Origin: Xanthomarina arctica
Lineage (GTDB): Bacteria; Bacteroidota; Bacteroidia; Flavobacteriales; Flavobacteriaceae
Assembly (NCBI RefSeq): GCF_014638915.1
Contig: NZ_BMFQ01000001.1
Span: forward strand, 1,129,142-1,193,141
Direction: 5' to 3'
DNA: 64,000 nt
Numbering within the stretch: position 1 is the stretch's first letter; every line of letters starts with the position of its first letter. The position numbers were made by a program, and so were the translations under genes. The notes beneath the pieces are model-generated. The model had not been told where the DNA came from and ran no database searches. It saw nothing but the letters and a program-made list of their open reading frames with translations. This document shows, piece by piece, positions 10,001 through 17,927 of this stretch.

Positions 10001-10571
10001 GGTTACACCTATCGTCAATCCGGATGTGACTGTTCAGCAAGTCTATTTCCCAGAAAATCATGTTTGGTTTGATTTCTATACTGATGAAAAATTCATAGGA
10101 GGTCAAAATAAAGACGTTACAGTTTCAATAGAAAACATACCAACCTATGTAAAAGCAGGTGCATTTATTTCTTTGGCACAATTAGTACAATCTACTAAAA
10201 ACTATAGCCTAGATAATTTCGATTTACATTATTACCATGATAATTCAGTAGAAGAAAGTGAACGTTTTATATATAATGATGATGGCACTACACTGAATGC
10301 TTTTGAAAAAGAGCAATATGAGAAACTCATTTTTGAAGCAGAAATTGAAGAAAAATGGTTAGAAATAGATTTTGAAGCTGAAACAGGTTCGAACTATAAA
10401 ACCAGCACAAAAAATATAGATCTTATTATTCATAATGTGAATTGGCAACCAAAAACCATTAAAATAGACGGAAAAAAAGTAACTGTTAATTGGGATTCAG
10501 AAAAAAATTCCCTTTCAATTCCTGTAATTTGGGAAACCTCAAAAGAATTAGAAATCAATGTTAAATTATAA
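7089..10571 (+). CDS. Fusion: beta-sandwich domain + esterase-like domain + GH31 alpha-glucosidase
   Basis: This is a secreted multidomain protein of 1160 residues. I place the start at 7089, where a clean signal peptide (MKNFACFLGLLIGFNSLAQ) begins; an upstream ATG at 7020 lies inside the previous gene and would bury the signal. Residues about 20-120 look like a carbohydrate-binding or E-set beta-sandwich (FISGNFDGWSGG). Residues about 130-390 are an esterase-D-type alpha/beta hydrolase with YMHDAQNLFD and the nucleophile elbow GSSMGG near residue 267. From about 480 a GH31 module follows, with nucleophile motif GFWGDLGEPE near 768 and acid/base motif WSGDVNRTW near 835. The GH31 part should release glucose from non-reducing ends. 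The esterase domain may act on acylated glucans, which is inference. Confidence 0.9.
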   Translation: MKNFACFLGLLIGFNSLAQVTIVVDEFPENTPENATVFISGNFDGWSGGKKEYQLEKKENSYFITFPESSENLTFKFTQGSWESAECTSQGLSIDNRSYAFNKPNDTIKIQIAGWDNLFDHENVSTATKNVSIISEDFEISQLDRKRRVWMYLPPNYKTSNKSFPVVYMHDAQNLFDKRTSSYSNEWEVDETLNKLFKEHNFELIVVGIDHGGDKRLDEYSPWKNDEYGGGEGDAYMEFIVNTLKPYVDNHYKTLTDKSNTAIIGSSMGGLISYYAALEYPDIFGKVGVYSPAFWFAPEVSDFSKTNGEIQDTKIYFLAGGKEGENTAFSEISQTASDMNNIINVLKAQGFPPKNIQSKVVAEGKHNEDLWRNGFEETILWLFPEAINEREFVSLKETDSGLNINVSDGQYQIKFYSPEIIETTFIPEGEVFKNQSHAVVLKPKKLEIVSVAELNKTIISSEGIEITVQKQPFKISYSYKGNPITSEKNGYQKTDDFETIQFNLTEDEVLYGGGARALGMNRRGNRLELYNKAHYGYEERSELMNFTLPIVISSNQYMIHFDNAPIGFLDLDSQNDNTLTYETISGRKTYQIIVGDSWLDLIDNYTDLTGKQPMLPRWAFGNFSSRFGYHSQKEVMETIETFRDEDIPVDAIILDLYWFGKNIQGTMGNLEFFRDSFPNPKQMIKDLHNKNVETILITEPFILTTSNRWEEAVTEDILAKDSIGNPFTYDFYFGNTGLIDIYNPKGEQWFKNIYKDLALQGVNGFWGDLGEPEVHPSELLHATGTADEVHNIYGHDWAKLVYEASLEVNPNKRPFVLMRAGYSGSQRYGLVPWSGDVNRTWGGLQSQTEIALQMAMQGLAYMHSDLGGFAGANLDDELYTRWLQYGVFQPIFRPHAQEEVPSEPIFREEKTKNRAKKAIELRYQLLPYNYTIAFQNNQTGSPLMRPVFFDEPTNNEQLINANTYYWGEDFLVTPIVNPDVTVQQVYFPENHVWFDFYTDEKFIGGQNKDVTVSIENIPTYVKAGAFISLAQLVQSTKNYSLDNFDLHYYHDNSVEESERFIYNDDGTTLNAFEKEQYEKLIFEAEIEEKWLEIDFEAETGSNYKTSTKNIDLIIHNVNWQPKTIKIDGKKVTVNWDSEKNSLSIPVIWETSKELEINVKL

Positions 10572-10575
10572 AATA

Positions 10576-12006
10576 ATGAAGAAGTTAATTTTAGTACTGG
10601 CCATTATGTTTGTTACATTTTCTTGTAAACAAGATAAGGCAAATCAAGTGGAAACAGTAGAAACTGAAGATGTAGAAGTTGTTGAACTAGCTCCAATGTC
10701 AGACGACGTTATGGAAACAGCTGTTATTTATGAGGCTAATATTCGTCAATATTCGCCTGAAGGAACTTTTGATGAATTCACTAAAGATATTCCACAACTG
10801 AAAGAGCTTGGTGTGAAAATTATTTGGTTAATGCCTGTGTTTCCAATTTCAGAAACCAAGCGTAAAGCGACTGGAGGAGAAGATAGTAAGTTTGCTAGCG
10901 ACTTCCCAGAAGACGAGCAAGGTAAATATTTAGGGAGTTATTATGCCGTAACCGATTTTACCAAAATAAATCCAGAATTTGGAACCATTGAAGACTTTAG
11001 AAAATTAGTAAATACAGCCCATGAAAACGGTATTTATGTTATTTTAGACTGGGTGCCTAATCATACAGGATGGGATCATGAATGGTTAAAAACGAATCCG
11101 GAATATTATACTCAAAATGAACAAGGTGAAGTCATTCATCCTGAAGGAACAGATTGGACAGATGTTGCCGATTTAAATTATGATAATCAGGAGATGCGAA
11201 TTGAAATGATTGAGGATATGAGTTATTGGTTAAATGAAGAAGGTGTAGATGGACTCCGTTGTGATGTTGCAGGTTCTGTACCTACAGATTTCTGGGAACA
11301 AGCTATTCCTCAGTTAAGAAATCAAAAGGATATTTTTATGTTAGCTGAAGCTTGGGAACCAGAATTATTAAAAGGAGATCTTTTTGATATGGCTTATGCT
11401 TGGGATGGACACCATTTATTAAATGATTTAGCTAATGGAGATAAAAATCTAGAGGATTTAAATGTCTACATAAACAAGGTTTCAAACGATTATGAAGACG
11501 ACGATATTTTAATGAATTTCATTACCAATCATGATGAGAATTCTTGGAATGGAGCCGTTAAAGAGCGTATGGGTGATGCCTCTCAATTAATGTTAGCTGT
11601 TAGTTATGTCATGCCAGGTATGCCTTTAATTTATTCAGGACAGGAGTATGGTTTAGATCACCGTTTATTGTTTTTTGAAAAGGATTCTATTCCAAAAACT
11701 AAAGGCGTTGCGTGGGACGATTTAAAAAAATTAGGAGCACTTAAAAATACAAATCCAGCTTTGAATGGAGGTAAGCAAAAAGCTACGGCACTTCAGTTAG
11801 AAACGGATAATGTCAATGTTTTAAAATATACTAGAACTAAAGATGGGAATTCTGTAACCCTTTTAGGGAATTTTTCTAACGAACCACAAACGTTTACAAT
11901 AGAAGAAGAAGGTGAGTTTTTAGATTATATGGCTGATGAGAAGATAGTTTTGAATAACCAATCTATGACCCTACAGCCTTGGGAATATAAAATTTTTGTG
12001 AATTAG
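10576..12006 (+). CDS. GH13 alpha-amylase-family lipoprotein
   Basis: It is a GH13 enzyme of 476 residues with a lipoprotein signal (lipobox ending TFSC). The start at 10576 is chosen because it begins the signal peptide; an ATG 18 bases earlier overlaps the end of the GH31 gene. The four GH13 regions are DWVPNHTGW (about residue 158), GLRCDVAGS with the nucleophile (about 225), LAEAWEPE with the acid/base Glu (about 256) and FITNHDENSW (about 315). The protein is short, with a barrel and only a small C-terminal beta domain. It resembles the compact GH13 alpha-amylases found in flavobacterial alpha-glucan loci. It lies four bases downstream of the GH31 fusion and two bases before the next GH13 gene, so the three are surely cotranscribed. 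Confidence 0.92.
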   Translation: MKKLILVLAIMFVTFSCKQDKANQVETVETEDVEVVELAPMSDDVMETAVIYEANIRQYSPEGTFDEFTKDIPQLKELGVKIIWLMPVFPISETKRKATGGEDSKFASDFPEDEQGKYLGSYYAVTDFTKINPEFGTIEDFRKLVNTAHENGIYVILDWVPNHTGWDHEWLKTNPEYYTQNEQGEVIHPEGTDWTDVADLNYDNQEMRIEMIEDMSYWLNEEGVDGLRCDVAGSVPTDFWEQAIPQLRNQKDIFMLAEAWEPELLKGDLFDMAYAWDGHHLLNDLANGDKNLEDLNVYINKVSNDYEDDDILMNFITNHDENSWNGAVKERMGDASQLMLAVSYVMPGMPLIYSGQEYGLDHRLLFFEKDSIPKTKGVAWDDLKKLGALKNTNPALNGGKQKATALQLETDNVNVLKYTRTKDGNSVTLLGNFSNEPQTFTIEEEGEFLDYMADEKIVLNNQSMTLQPWEYKIFVN

Positions 12007-12007
12007 T

Positions 12008-13684
12008 ATGCGTCATATTTTAATCATAATAGTTGTGTTTTTAACCATGAGTTCTTGTAAAGAGAACCAAACGGATGTGGTTATAGAAAATGAAGTAGAA
12101 GTCATAGAGCCTCAAACACCATTTGTTTGGCAGGCTGCTAATATTTATTTCTTATTAACAGATCGTTTTAATAATGGCGATAGTTCAAACGATCTTAACT
12201 TTGATAGATTCAAAGAAACAGGAAAACTTCGTGGTTTTGAAGGTGGCGATTTAAAAGGCATCACACAGAAAATCAATGAAGGTTATTTCAACGATTTAGG
12301 AATTAATGCCATTTGGATGACACCTATTGTGGAACAAATTCACGGAGGAACAGACGAAGGAACGGGAACTACCTATGGTTATCATGGTTATTGGACAAAA
12401 GACTGGTCTGCTATCGATCCGAATTTCGGTACAAAAGAAGATCTAGAGGAATTAGTAGAGTCGGCTCATAAGCATGGCATAAGAGTTCTTTTAGATGCTG
12501 TTATAAACCATACCGGACCAGTAACAGATAAAGATCCCGTTTGGCCAAGCGGTTGGGTACGTACAGAACCACAGTGTAAATATGATAATTACGAAAATAC
12601 GGTTACGTGTACCTTAGTAAAGAATTTGCCAGATATTAAAACTGAAAGTAATGAAGAAGTAGATTTACCTCCTCAATTAGTAGAGAAATGGAAAGCTGAA
12701 GGTCGATACGAAGAGGAAGTAGCTCAGTTAGATGCCTTTTTTGAGAGAACAGGATACCCAAGAGCACCACGTTTTTATATCATGAAATGGTTGTCAGATT
12801 ATATTACGGATTATGGAATCGATGGCTACCGGGTAGATACAGTGAAACATACTGAAGCTTATGTTTGGCAAGAATTTAGAGACGTCTGCGACTCGGCATT
12901 TGAAACCTATAAAACAGAAAATCCAGAGAAGGTTTTGGACGATAACGATTTTTATATGGTAGGTGAAGTTTATAATTATGGAATCTCGGCTGGGAAGGCC
13001 TTTGATTTTGGAGATAAAAAAGTTAATTATTTTGATGGTGCCTTTGATGCTCTAATAAATTTCGAACTAAAATGGAATGTTGCTCAACAATCTAAAGAAG
13101 CAGTTTTTAAAAGTTATTCAGATTCTTTGCAGACCAGTTTGAAAGGTTCCAATGTTCTTAATTATTTAAGCTCGCATGATGACAGTCAGCCTTTCGATCC
13201 ATCTAGAGAAAAAACTTTTGAAACCGCTAACATGCTTTTACTAACACCAGGAGCTTCACAGGTTTATTATGGAGATGAATCAGCTAGAAGTCTTATTATA
13301 GATGGTACGGATGGTGATGCAACATTACGATCAAATATGAATTGGGAAGCCATTCAAAATAATGATGAAACCAAAACCGTTTTAAATCACTGGCAAAAAT
13401 TAGGTAAGTTTAGAGCCAATCATCCAGCTGTTGGTGCCGGAATTCACGAGATGATTTCCCAAGAACCTTATGTGTTTCAAAGGAGCTATAACAATAATGG
13501 GTTTTCAGACGAAGTCATTATTGGTTTAGACCTAAATAGCGGAACAAAAACAATGGATGTGTCTTCAGTATTTGCTGATGGAGATCTTTTACATGATGCC
13601 TATTCAGGTCAAGAATTCACAGTCGAAAATGGAAAAGTAATTATAGAGTCTGAATTTGATATCGTTCTCTTAGAAAAAAAATAA
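12008..13684 (+). CDS. GH13 alpha-amylase lipoprotein
   Basis: This 558-residue GH13 enzyme carries a lipoprotein signal with lipobox MSSC. Its catalytic regions are DAVINHTGP (about residue 163), DGYRVDTVKH with the nucleophile (about 272), MVGEVYN with the acid/base Glu (about 317) and YLSSHDDSQ (about 386), where the usual NHD reads SHDD. A roughly 60-residue insertion between regions I and II includes Cys residues (EPQCKYDN and TVTCTLV) that could form a disulfide, in keeping with an extracytoplasmic site. It is the last gene of the alpha-glucan operon and is followed by a strong hairpin terminator. It probably attacks longer starch or glycogen chains at the cell surface or in the periplasm. 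The precise location is inferred. Confidence 0.91.
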   Translation: MRHILIIIVVFLTMSSCKENQTDVVIENEVEVIEPQTPFVWQAANIYFLLTDRFNNGDSSNDLNFDRFKETGKLRGFEGGDLKGITQKINEGYFNDLGINAIWMTPIVEQIHGGTDEGTGTTYGYHGYWTKDWSAIDPNFGTKEDLEELVESAHKHGIRVLLDAVINHTGPVTDKDPVWPSGWVRTEPQCKYDNYENTVTCTLVKNLPDIKTESNEEVDLPPQLVEKWKAEGRYEEEVAQLDAFFERTGYPRAPRFYIMKWLSDYITDYGIDGYRVDTVKHTEAYVWQEFRDVCDSAFETYKTENPEKVLDDNDFYMVGEVYNYGISAGKAFDFGDKKVNYFDGAFDALINFELKWNVAQQSKEAVFKSYSDSLQTSLKGSNVLNYLSSHDDSQPFDPSREKTFETANMLLLTPGASQVYYGDESARSLIIDGTDGDATLRSNMNWEAIQNNDETKTVLNHWQKLGKFRANHPAVGAGIHEMISQEPYVFQRSYNNNGFSDEVIIGLDLNSGTKTMDVSSVFADGDLLHDAYSGQEFTVENGKVIIESEFDIVLLEKK

Positions 13685-13786
13685 ACTTTGGAAACTGAAA
13701 AGATTTGTATTTTCATGAATACATATATTATCTGCAGGTCTTAACAGGTATTACTCTATATACATTCTCGGTTCCACCAAATAAGT

Positions 13787-13816
13787 AAAAGCTTCAACAT
13801 CATGTTGAAGCTTTTT
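13787..13816 (+). terminator. Rho-independent terminator of the alpha-glucan operon
   Basis: A perfect 14-bp inverted repeat with arms AAAAGCTTCAACAT and ATGTTGAAGCTTTT around a one-base centre is followed directly by a short T run. It lies about 100 bases after the last GH13 stop codon. Being symmetric it could also act on minus-strand transcripts. Confidence 0.85.
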
Positions 13817-13832
13817 GTTTTCTGTACTTTTG
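13805..13832 (+). promoter_or_regulatory. Probable promoter of the msrB-msrA operon
   Basis: TACTTTTG at 13825-13832 matches the Bacteroidota -7 box TAnnTTTG, and a TTG at 13805-13807 sits 17 bases upstream. The -33 box lies inside the 3' arm of the preceding terminator, so terminator and promoter overlap physically. The predicted leader to msrB is about 70 bases. Confidence 0.55.
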
Positions 13833-13910
13833 TATTGTAAGGTTACGGGTTATCTGTCGACCAATATGAGCTAAAAGCATTCAAATATTAATTAAATTAG
13901 AAAGATCATT

Positions 13911-14366
13911 ATGCTAACTTGGAAAGATGTTATTAATTATTCTGTCAATGGAAATCCAATACCAGATAAGCGTGTTGAAAAATCTGAAGCTGAGTGGAAA
14001 GCACAATTAACTTCAGAGCAATTTAGAATTACAAGACAAAAAGGGACCGAGCATCCAAATAGTGGTGCACTTTGCAGTGCCCATGAAGCCGGAATATATA
14101 ATTGTTTATGTTGTAATACACCAATGTTTGATTCAACTATAAAATTTGATTCAACTTCAGGTTGGCCAAGTTTTACACAACCTATAAAACCTAATGCTAT
14201 TAAATATGAAAAAGATATGGCGTTTGGAATGGTTCGCGTAGAAGTCATGTGTAATTCTTGTGATGCACATTTAGGACATGTATTCCCAGATGGTCCAGAG
14301 CCTAGCGGATTGAGATATTGTGTAAATTCAGAATCCATTCAATTAGAAAGAGATACAAATGAATAA
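13911..14366 (+). CDS. msrB: Peptide-methionine (R)-S-oxide reductase MsrB
   Basis: It reduces the R epimer of methionine sulfoxide in oxidised proteins. The 151-residue length is normal. Two CxxC pairs for the structural zinc are visible (CLCC and CNSC), as are the substrate-loop motif FDSTSGWPSF and the catalytic motif GLRYCVNSESIQL near the C-terminus with the active Cys. No signal peptide is present, so it acts in the cytoplasm. The gene overlaps msrA by eight bases, so the two are translated together and cover both epimers of methionine sulfoxide. Confidence 0.96.
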   Translation: MLTWKDVINYSVNGNPIPDKRVEKSEAEWKAQLTSEQFRITRQKGTEHPNSGALCSAHEAGIYNCLCCNTPMFDSTIKFDSTSGWPSFTQPIKPNAIKYEKDMAFGMVRVEVMCNSCDAHLGHVFPDGPEPSGLRYCVNSESIQLERDTNE

Positions 14367-14904
14367 TAAAAATATACAACGAGCTACTTTAGGTGGTGGT
14401 TGTTTTTGGTGTACAGAAGCTGTTTTTGAGGAGGTAAAAGGAGTTGAAAAAGTAGTTTCTGGATATACAGGTGGAACTGTTCCGGGAAAACCAACCTATA
14501 GAGAAATAGGTTCAGGCTTAACAGGTCATGCAGAGGTTGTTCAAGTAACTTTTGATGCGAATGTTATTTCTTATGAAGACATTTTAGTCATTTTTATGAC
14601 CACACATGATCCTACTACTTTAAATCGTCAAGGTGCAGATAGAGGGACACAATATCGTTCGGTAATTTATTACCATAACGAAATGCAAAAGGAAATTTCT
14701 GAAGCAGTTGTAAGTGCAGTTTCTTCATATTATGAAAATCCAATTGTAACTGAAATAAGTAAATTGGGGATATTCTATGAAGCCGAAATGGAACATCAAG
14801 ATTTTTACAAGAATAACCAAGAACAAGGCTATTGCAGTTTTGTAATTACTCCAAAACTAGCTAAGCTACGTAAACTTCATGCTGATAAATTGAAAACGGC
14901 CTAA
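14359..14904 (+). CDS. msrA: Peptide-methionine (S)-S-oxide reductase MsrA
   Basis: It reduces the S epimer of methionine sulfoxide. Length is 181 residues. The N-terminal GGGCFWCTEAVF motif holds the catalytic Cys, followed by VVSGYTGG and the GHAEVVQVTFD segment, all diagnostic. A C-terminal region with EQGYC supplies a possible resolving Cys. Start and msrB stop overlap by eight bases, giving translational coupling. The next gene, a hydrolase-OsmC fusion, begins 23 bases later, so the three form an oxidative-damage unit. Confidence 0.96.
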   Translation: MNNKNIQRATLGGGCFWCTEAVFEEVKGVEKVVSGYTGGTVPGKPTYREIGSGLTGHAEVVQVTFDANVISYEDILVIFMTTHDPTTLNRQGADRGTQYRSVIYYHNEMQKEISEAVVSAVSSYYENPIVTEISKLGIFYEAEMEHQDFYKNNQEQGYCSFVITPKLAKLRKLHADKLKTA

Positions 14905-14927
14905 TACAAAAATAAAACACCTAAAAG

Positions 14928-16148
14928 ATGCATACTACGAAACTCAATATTCAGAACAAAAAAGGACATCAATTGCAAGCCTATTTGGAATTGCCTGCCA
15001 ACCAAAAGCCCAATCATTTTGCCATTTTTGCACATTGTTTTACTTGCAATAGTAATTTTAACGCTGTAAAAAACATTAGTAGATCACTTACAAGTCATGG
15101 GTTTGGTGTCGTGCGTTTTGATTTTACAGGATTAGGAAAAAGTGAAGGCGAATTTTCTGAAAGTTACTTTTCTGCAAATGTTGATGATTTGTTAGCCGTA
15201 AGCGATTTTCTAAAAGAGAATTACCAAGCTCCAGGTTTGCTAGTTGGGCATTCTTTAGGTGGTGCAGCTGTTATTGTTGCGGCTTCTAAACTTGATAATG
15301 TTAAGGCTGTTGCAACCATAGGAGCGCCAGCAACAATAGAGCATGTTACACATTTGTTTTCGCATGGTATTGAGGATGTTAAAGAAAAAGGTGAAGTGGA
15401 AATTAATATTGGAGGCAGACCGTTTAAAATAAATCAAGAATTTGTTGAAGATTTTAGCAAAACAAATTTACCAGAAATCACAAAAAACTTACGCAAACCG
15501 TTATTGATTATGCATGCGCCTTTTGATACTATCGTTGGTATTGAAAATGCGAATAAATTGTATCACGATGCACATCATCCAAAAAGTTTTATAAGTCTAG
15601 ATCAGGCAGATCATTTACTTTCAAATAAACGTGATAGTTTGTATGTTGGAAATATGATTGGCACTTGGGTAGAACGCTATTTTGAACCTAAAGATAATGA
15701 CATGTTATCTACCGAAGGGGAACAATTAGTAGCGCATTTAAATTTAAGAGAAGACAACTTTACTACCTCAATTCAAACTCAAAAGCATCATTTTCTTGCT
15801 GATGAACCTGAAAGTGTAGGTGGTGACGATTTTGGGCCATCGCCATATGATTTTTTAAGTGCAGGACTTGCTGCTTGCACAGTCATGACCTTGAAACTTT
15901 ATGCAGAACGCAAGAAATGGGATTTACAGGAAGTTTTCGCATATATAACCTACTCTAAAAAACATAGTGACGATTTAATGCTTGATGTTGAGAAGCCTAT
16001 GCGAATAGATCATCTTCAAAAGAGATTGAAATTTATTGGAAATTTAGATGAGGCTCAAAAGCAAAGGTTAAAAGAAATAGCTTCTAAATGTCCAGTGCAT
16101 AAAACTCTTCAAAGTGAAATTGTTATTGAAACCGAGCTCCTAGATTAA
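14928..16148 (+). CDS. Alpha/beta hydrolase - OsmC-family fusion protein
   Basis: This 406-residue protein joins two domains. Residues 1 to about 255 are an alpha/beta hydrolase: FAHCFTCNS near the oxyanion site, [13 protein letters not shown], the nucleophile elbow VGHSLGG near residue 109, an acid in the HAPFDTIVG strand and a His in DQADHLLS. Residues about 270-406 are an OsmC/Ohr-like thiol peroxidase domain with two conserved Cys in [12 protein letters not shown] and SKCPVHKTL. OsmC-type enzymes reduce organic hydroperoxides; the fusion suggests that ester or lipid peroxides are handled by one polypeptide, which is inference. It follows msrA on the same strand and overlaps the convergent next gene by four bases. 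There is no signal peptide. Confidence 0.9.
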   Translation: MHTTKLNIQNKKGHQLQAYLELPANQKPNHFAIFAHCFTCNSNFNAVKNISRSLTSHGFGVVRFDFTGLGKSEGEFSESYFSANVDDLLAVSDFLKENYQAPGLLVGHSLGGAAVIVAASKLDNVKAVATIGAPATIEHVTHLFSHGIEDVKEKGEVEINIGGRPFKINQEFVEDFSKTNLPEITKNLRKPLLIMHAPFDTIVGIENANKLYHDAHHPKSFISLDQADHLLSNKRDSLYVGNMIGTWVERYFEPKDNDMLSTEGEQLVAHLNLREDNFTTSIQTQKHHFLADEPESVGGDDFGPSPYDFLSAGLAACTVMTLKLYAERKKWDLQEVFAYITYSKKHSDDLMLDVEKPMRIDHLQKRLKFIGNLDEAQKQRLKEIASKCPVHKTLQSEIVIETELLD

Positions 16149-16954
16149 TCACTTATTTTTAAGGTATAAATATTGCCACCTATAAACCAAATACGTTCGT
16201 CTGTAATATAAATTGTGCTATTGTCTTTAAAACAAACACCTTCTTTTTGTGAAATATGGTTTAATGATATGGGTTCTATTGTCGCATTACAAAAATCATC
16301 AGTGTCGAAATTGGTTATTTTCCAAATCGTATTTTTATTTAGGAAGACAATCGTTTTTTGATCTTTACTTATGTCGGCAGATGTAATTTTGCCACCATTT
16401 TCTAAATTAAAAGAGCAAACATATTCTGCAGTATGGTTTCCAATAGTATTTGGGACTTTAAATAACATGGTTTCCTTCTTTTTCTTATTTAGAATATAGA
16501 AATGATTTTTATATATAAAAAAGGCTTCAAAATTGAGAGGTTTGACGTTTTTGGGTAGTTTAAAAGTTATAAGATCGGCAAAAGTTTTATGTGCAATACC
16601 TTCAGGGTTTGGTACTTTGTAAATGGTGAAGTGATCCCTTTCTTTTTTATTATTTCCAAAGTCTCCAATATAAATATTGCCTAGACTATCGCTAGTTAAT
16701 TCCTCCCAATCAATATTTTTAGCGTTGCTGATTTCTATTTCTCTTACAAGATTCCCATTTGTGTCAACACCAAATAAGGAATTGGAATTTTTCGAATCTT
16801 CAATAGTCCAAATAAGTGGGGAACCTACTACTTTTTCAGCGGCGGAAGCTTCTTTCAAGGATAAAGGGAAACTCGCTGTTTTATTTAAACGCCCTTTACT
16901 ACACGATGATAGTAGAAGAGTTAAAAATATAATATAGAATTGGTTACGGATCAT
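16145..16954 (-). CDS. Putative lipoprotein, beta-propeller-like, unknown function
   Basis: The 269-residue protein starts with a lipoprotein signal (lipobox LSSC, Cys about 18). The mature part has repeating beta-strand blocks such as [14 protein letters not shown] and a later [19 protein letters not shown], typical of a propeller-like sensor or binding protein rather than an enzyme; no catalytic motif stands out. I do not recognise a specific family. It faces the hydrolase-OsmC gene, overlapping it by four bases at the 3' ends, and diverges from the thioesterase gene. It is monocistronic. Confidence 0.75.
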   Translation of the reverse strand: MIRNQFYIIFLTLLLSSCSKGRLNKTASFPLSLKEASAAEKVVGSPLIWTIEDSKNSNSLFGVDTNGNLVREIEISNAKNIDWEELTSDSLGNIYIGDFGNNKKERDHFTIYKVPNPEGIAHKTFADLITFKLPKNVKPLNFEAFFIYKNHFYILNKKKKETMLFKVPNTIGNHTAEYVCSFNLENGGKITSADISKDQKTIVFLNKNTIWKITNFDTDDFCNATIEPISLNHISQKEGVCFKDNSTIYITDERIWFIGGNIYTLKISD

Positions 16955-17023
16955 TAAGGCAAATAAAATAGGATTTTTTCAAAACTAATTATAAAAATGA
17001 GACCAACCCAAAAATGAATTTAA

Positions 17024-17031
17024 TAGTTTTG
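17024..17031 (+). promoter_or_regulatory. Possible -7 box upstream of the acyl-CoA thioesterase
   Basis: TAGTTTTG fits TAnnTTTG and lies 28 bases before the start codon. I see no TTG at the expected upstream spacing, so this is a weak call. Confidence 0.3.
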
Positions 17032-17059
17032 ATAAAATATAGCATTTAACTCCCTTTTT

Positions 17060-17926
17060 ATGACATCTGTAAAAGACTTATTAGATATTTTAATTTTAGA
17101 TCAACTTTCGGAGAATAACTTCGAAGGGAAAAGTGAACCAGTTGGAAGTCCCAATGTATTTGGCGGACAAGTGCTTGCTCAGGCCATAAATGCGGCTTAC
17201 AGAACCATAAACAACGGTCGAGTACTGAACTCGATGCATGCTTATTTTCTTGAAGCAGGTAATTTGAATGTATCTATTGAGTATCAAGTTAGTATTATGA
17301 GAGATGGCGGAAGTTTTTCAGTGAGACGCGTTACTGCTAGTCAGAAAGGAATAGCTATTTTTATTCTTTCTGCATCCTTTCATAAGGAAGAAAAAGGCTA
17401 TGATCATCAAATAAAAATGGATCCAAATATTGTCCAACCTGAAGATTTAATGAGTTGGACTGATATATTAGAACAATTTGGAGACATGTTACCACAAAAA
17501 ACCAAAGCTTTTTTAGAAATTCCAAGACCAATAGAATTCAAACCTACGGTAATTCCAAATCCTTTTGAAAAGAAAAACCTGCCTCCTTATGCAGACATCT
17601 GGTTTAAATTAAAAGGAGATACATCTAAATTAGATTTAGCTACAAAACAAAAGTTGCTAACCTATATTTCAGATTATAATATTTTATCGGTTGCCATACA
17701 ACCTCATGCTAGTAAAGCACATTGGGGGAATTTGCAAACAGCAAGTTTAGATCATTCCATGTGGTATTTTAGAGATTTCGATTTGGACGATTGGATGCTT
17801 TTTTCTTTGGAATCTCCAAGTACGTCGAATGCTAGAGGTTTTGCCAAAGGAAATATTTTTACTAGAGATGGGAAACTTGTTGCTTCTATTGCTCAAGAAG
17901 GTTTAATGCGTCCAATAATCAAATAA
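17060..17926 (+). CDS. tesB: Acyl-CoA thioesterase II (TesB-like, double hotdog)
   Basis: It hydrolyses acyl-CoA thioesters to free fatty acids and CoA in the cytoplasm. The length of 288 residues matches TesB. The first hotdog includes SPNVFGGQVLAQAINAAYRT; the second ends with ASLDHSMWYFRDFDLDDWML, which holds the catalytic Asp region, and SNARGFAKGNIFTRDGKLVA, the conserved C-terminal strand. Only one base separates it from the following phosphodiesterase gene, and that gene overlaps the next, so the three form an operon. Physiological substrate chain length cannot be read from sequence. Confidence 0.93.
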   Translation: MTSVKDLLDILILDQLSENNFEGKSEPVGSPNVFGGQVLAQAINAAYRTINNGRVLNSMHAYFLEAGNLNVSIEYQVSIMRDGGSFSVRRVTASQKGIAIFILSASFHKEEKGYDHQIKMDPNIVQPEDLMSWTDILEQFGDMLPQKTKAFLEIPRPIEFKPTVIPNPFEKKNLPPYADIWFKLKGDTSKLDLATKQKLLTYISDYNILSVAIQPHASKAHWGNLQTASLDHSMWYFRDFDLDDWMLFSLESPSTSNARGFAKGNIFTRDGKLVASIAQEGLMRPIIK

Positions 17927-17927
17927 A

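Noticed and set aside
13760-13786. GGTTCCACCA-like tRNA end just before the alpha-glucan operon terminator
   Set aside because: Only about ten bases fit, there is no T-stem or loop upstream and I cannot match it to a known acceptor; chance is the simplest reading.
13937-14338. 133-residue open frame on the minus strand of msrB
   Set aside because: It is antisense to a fully conserved gene and shows no family features.
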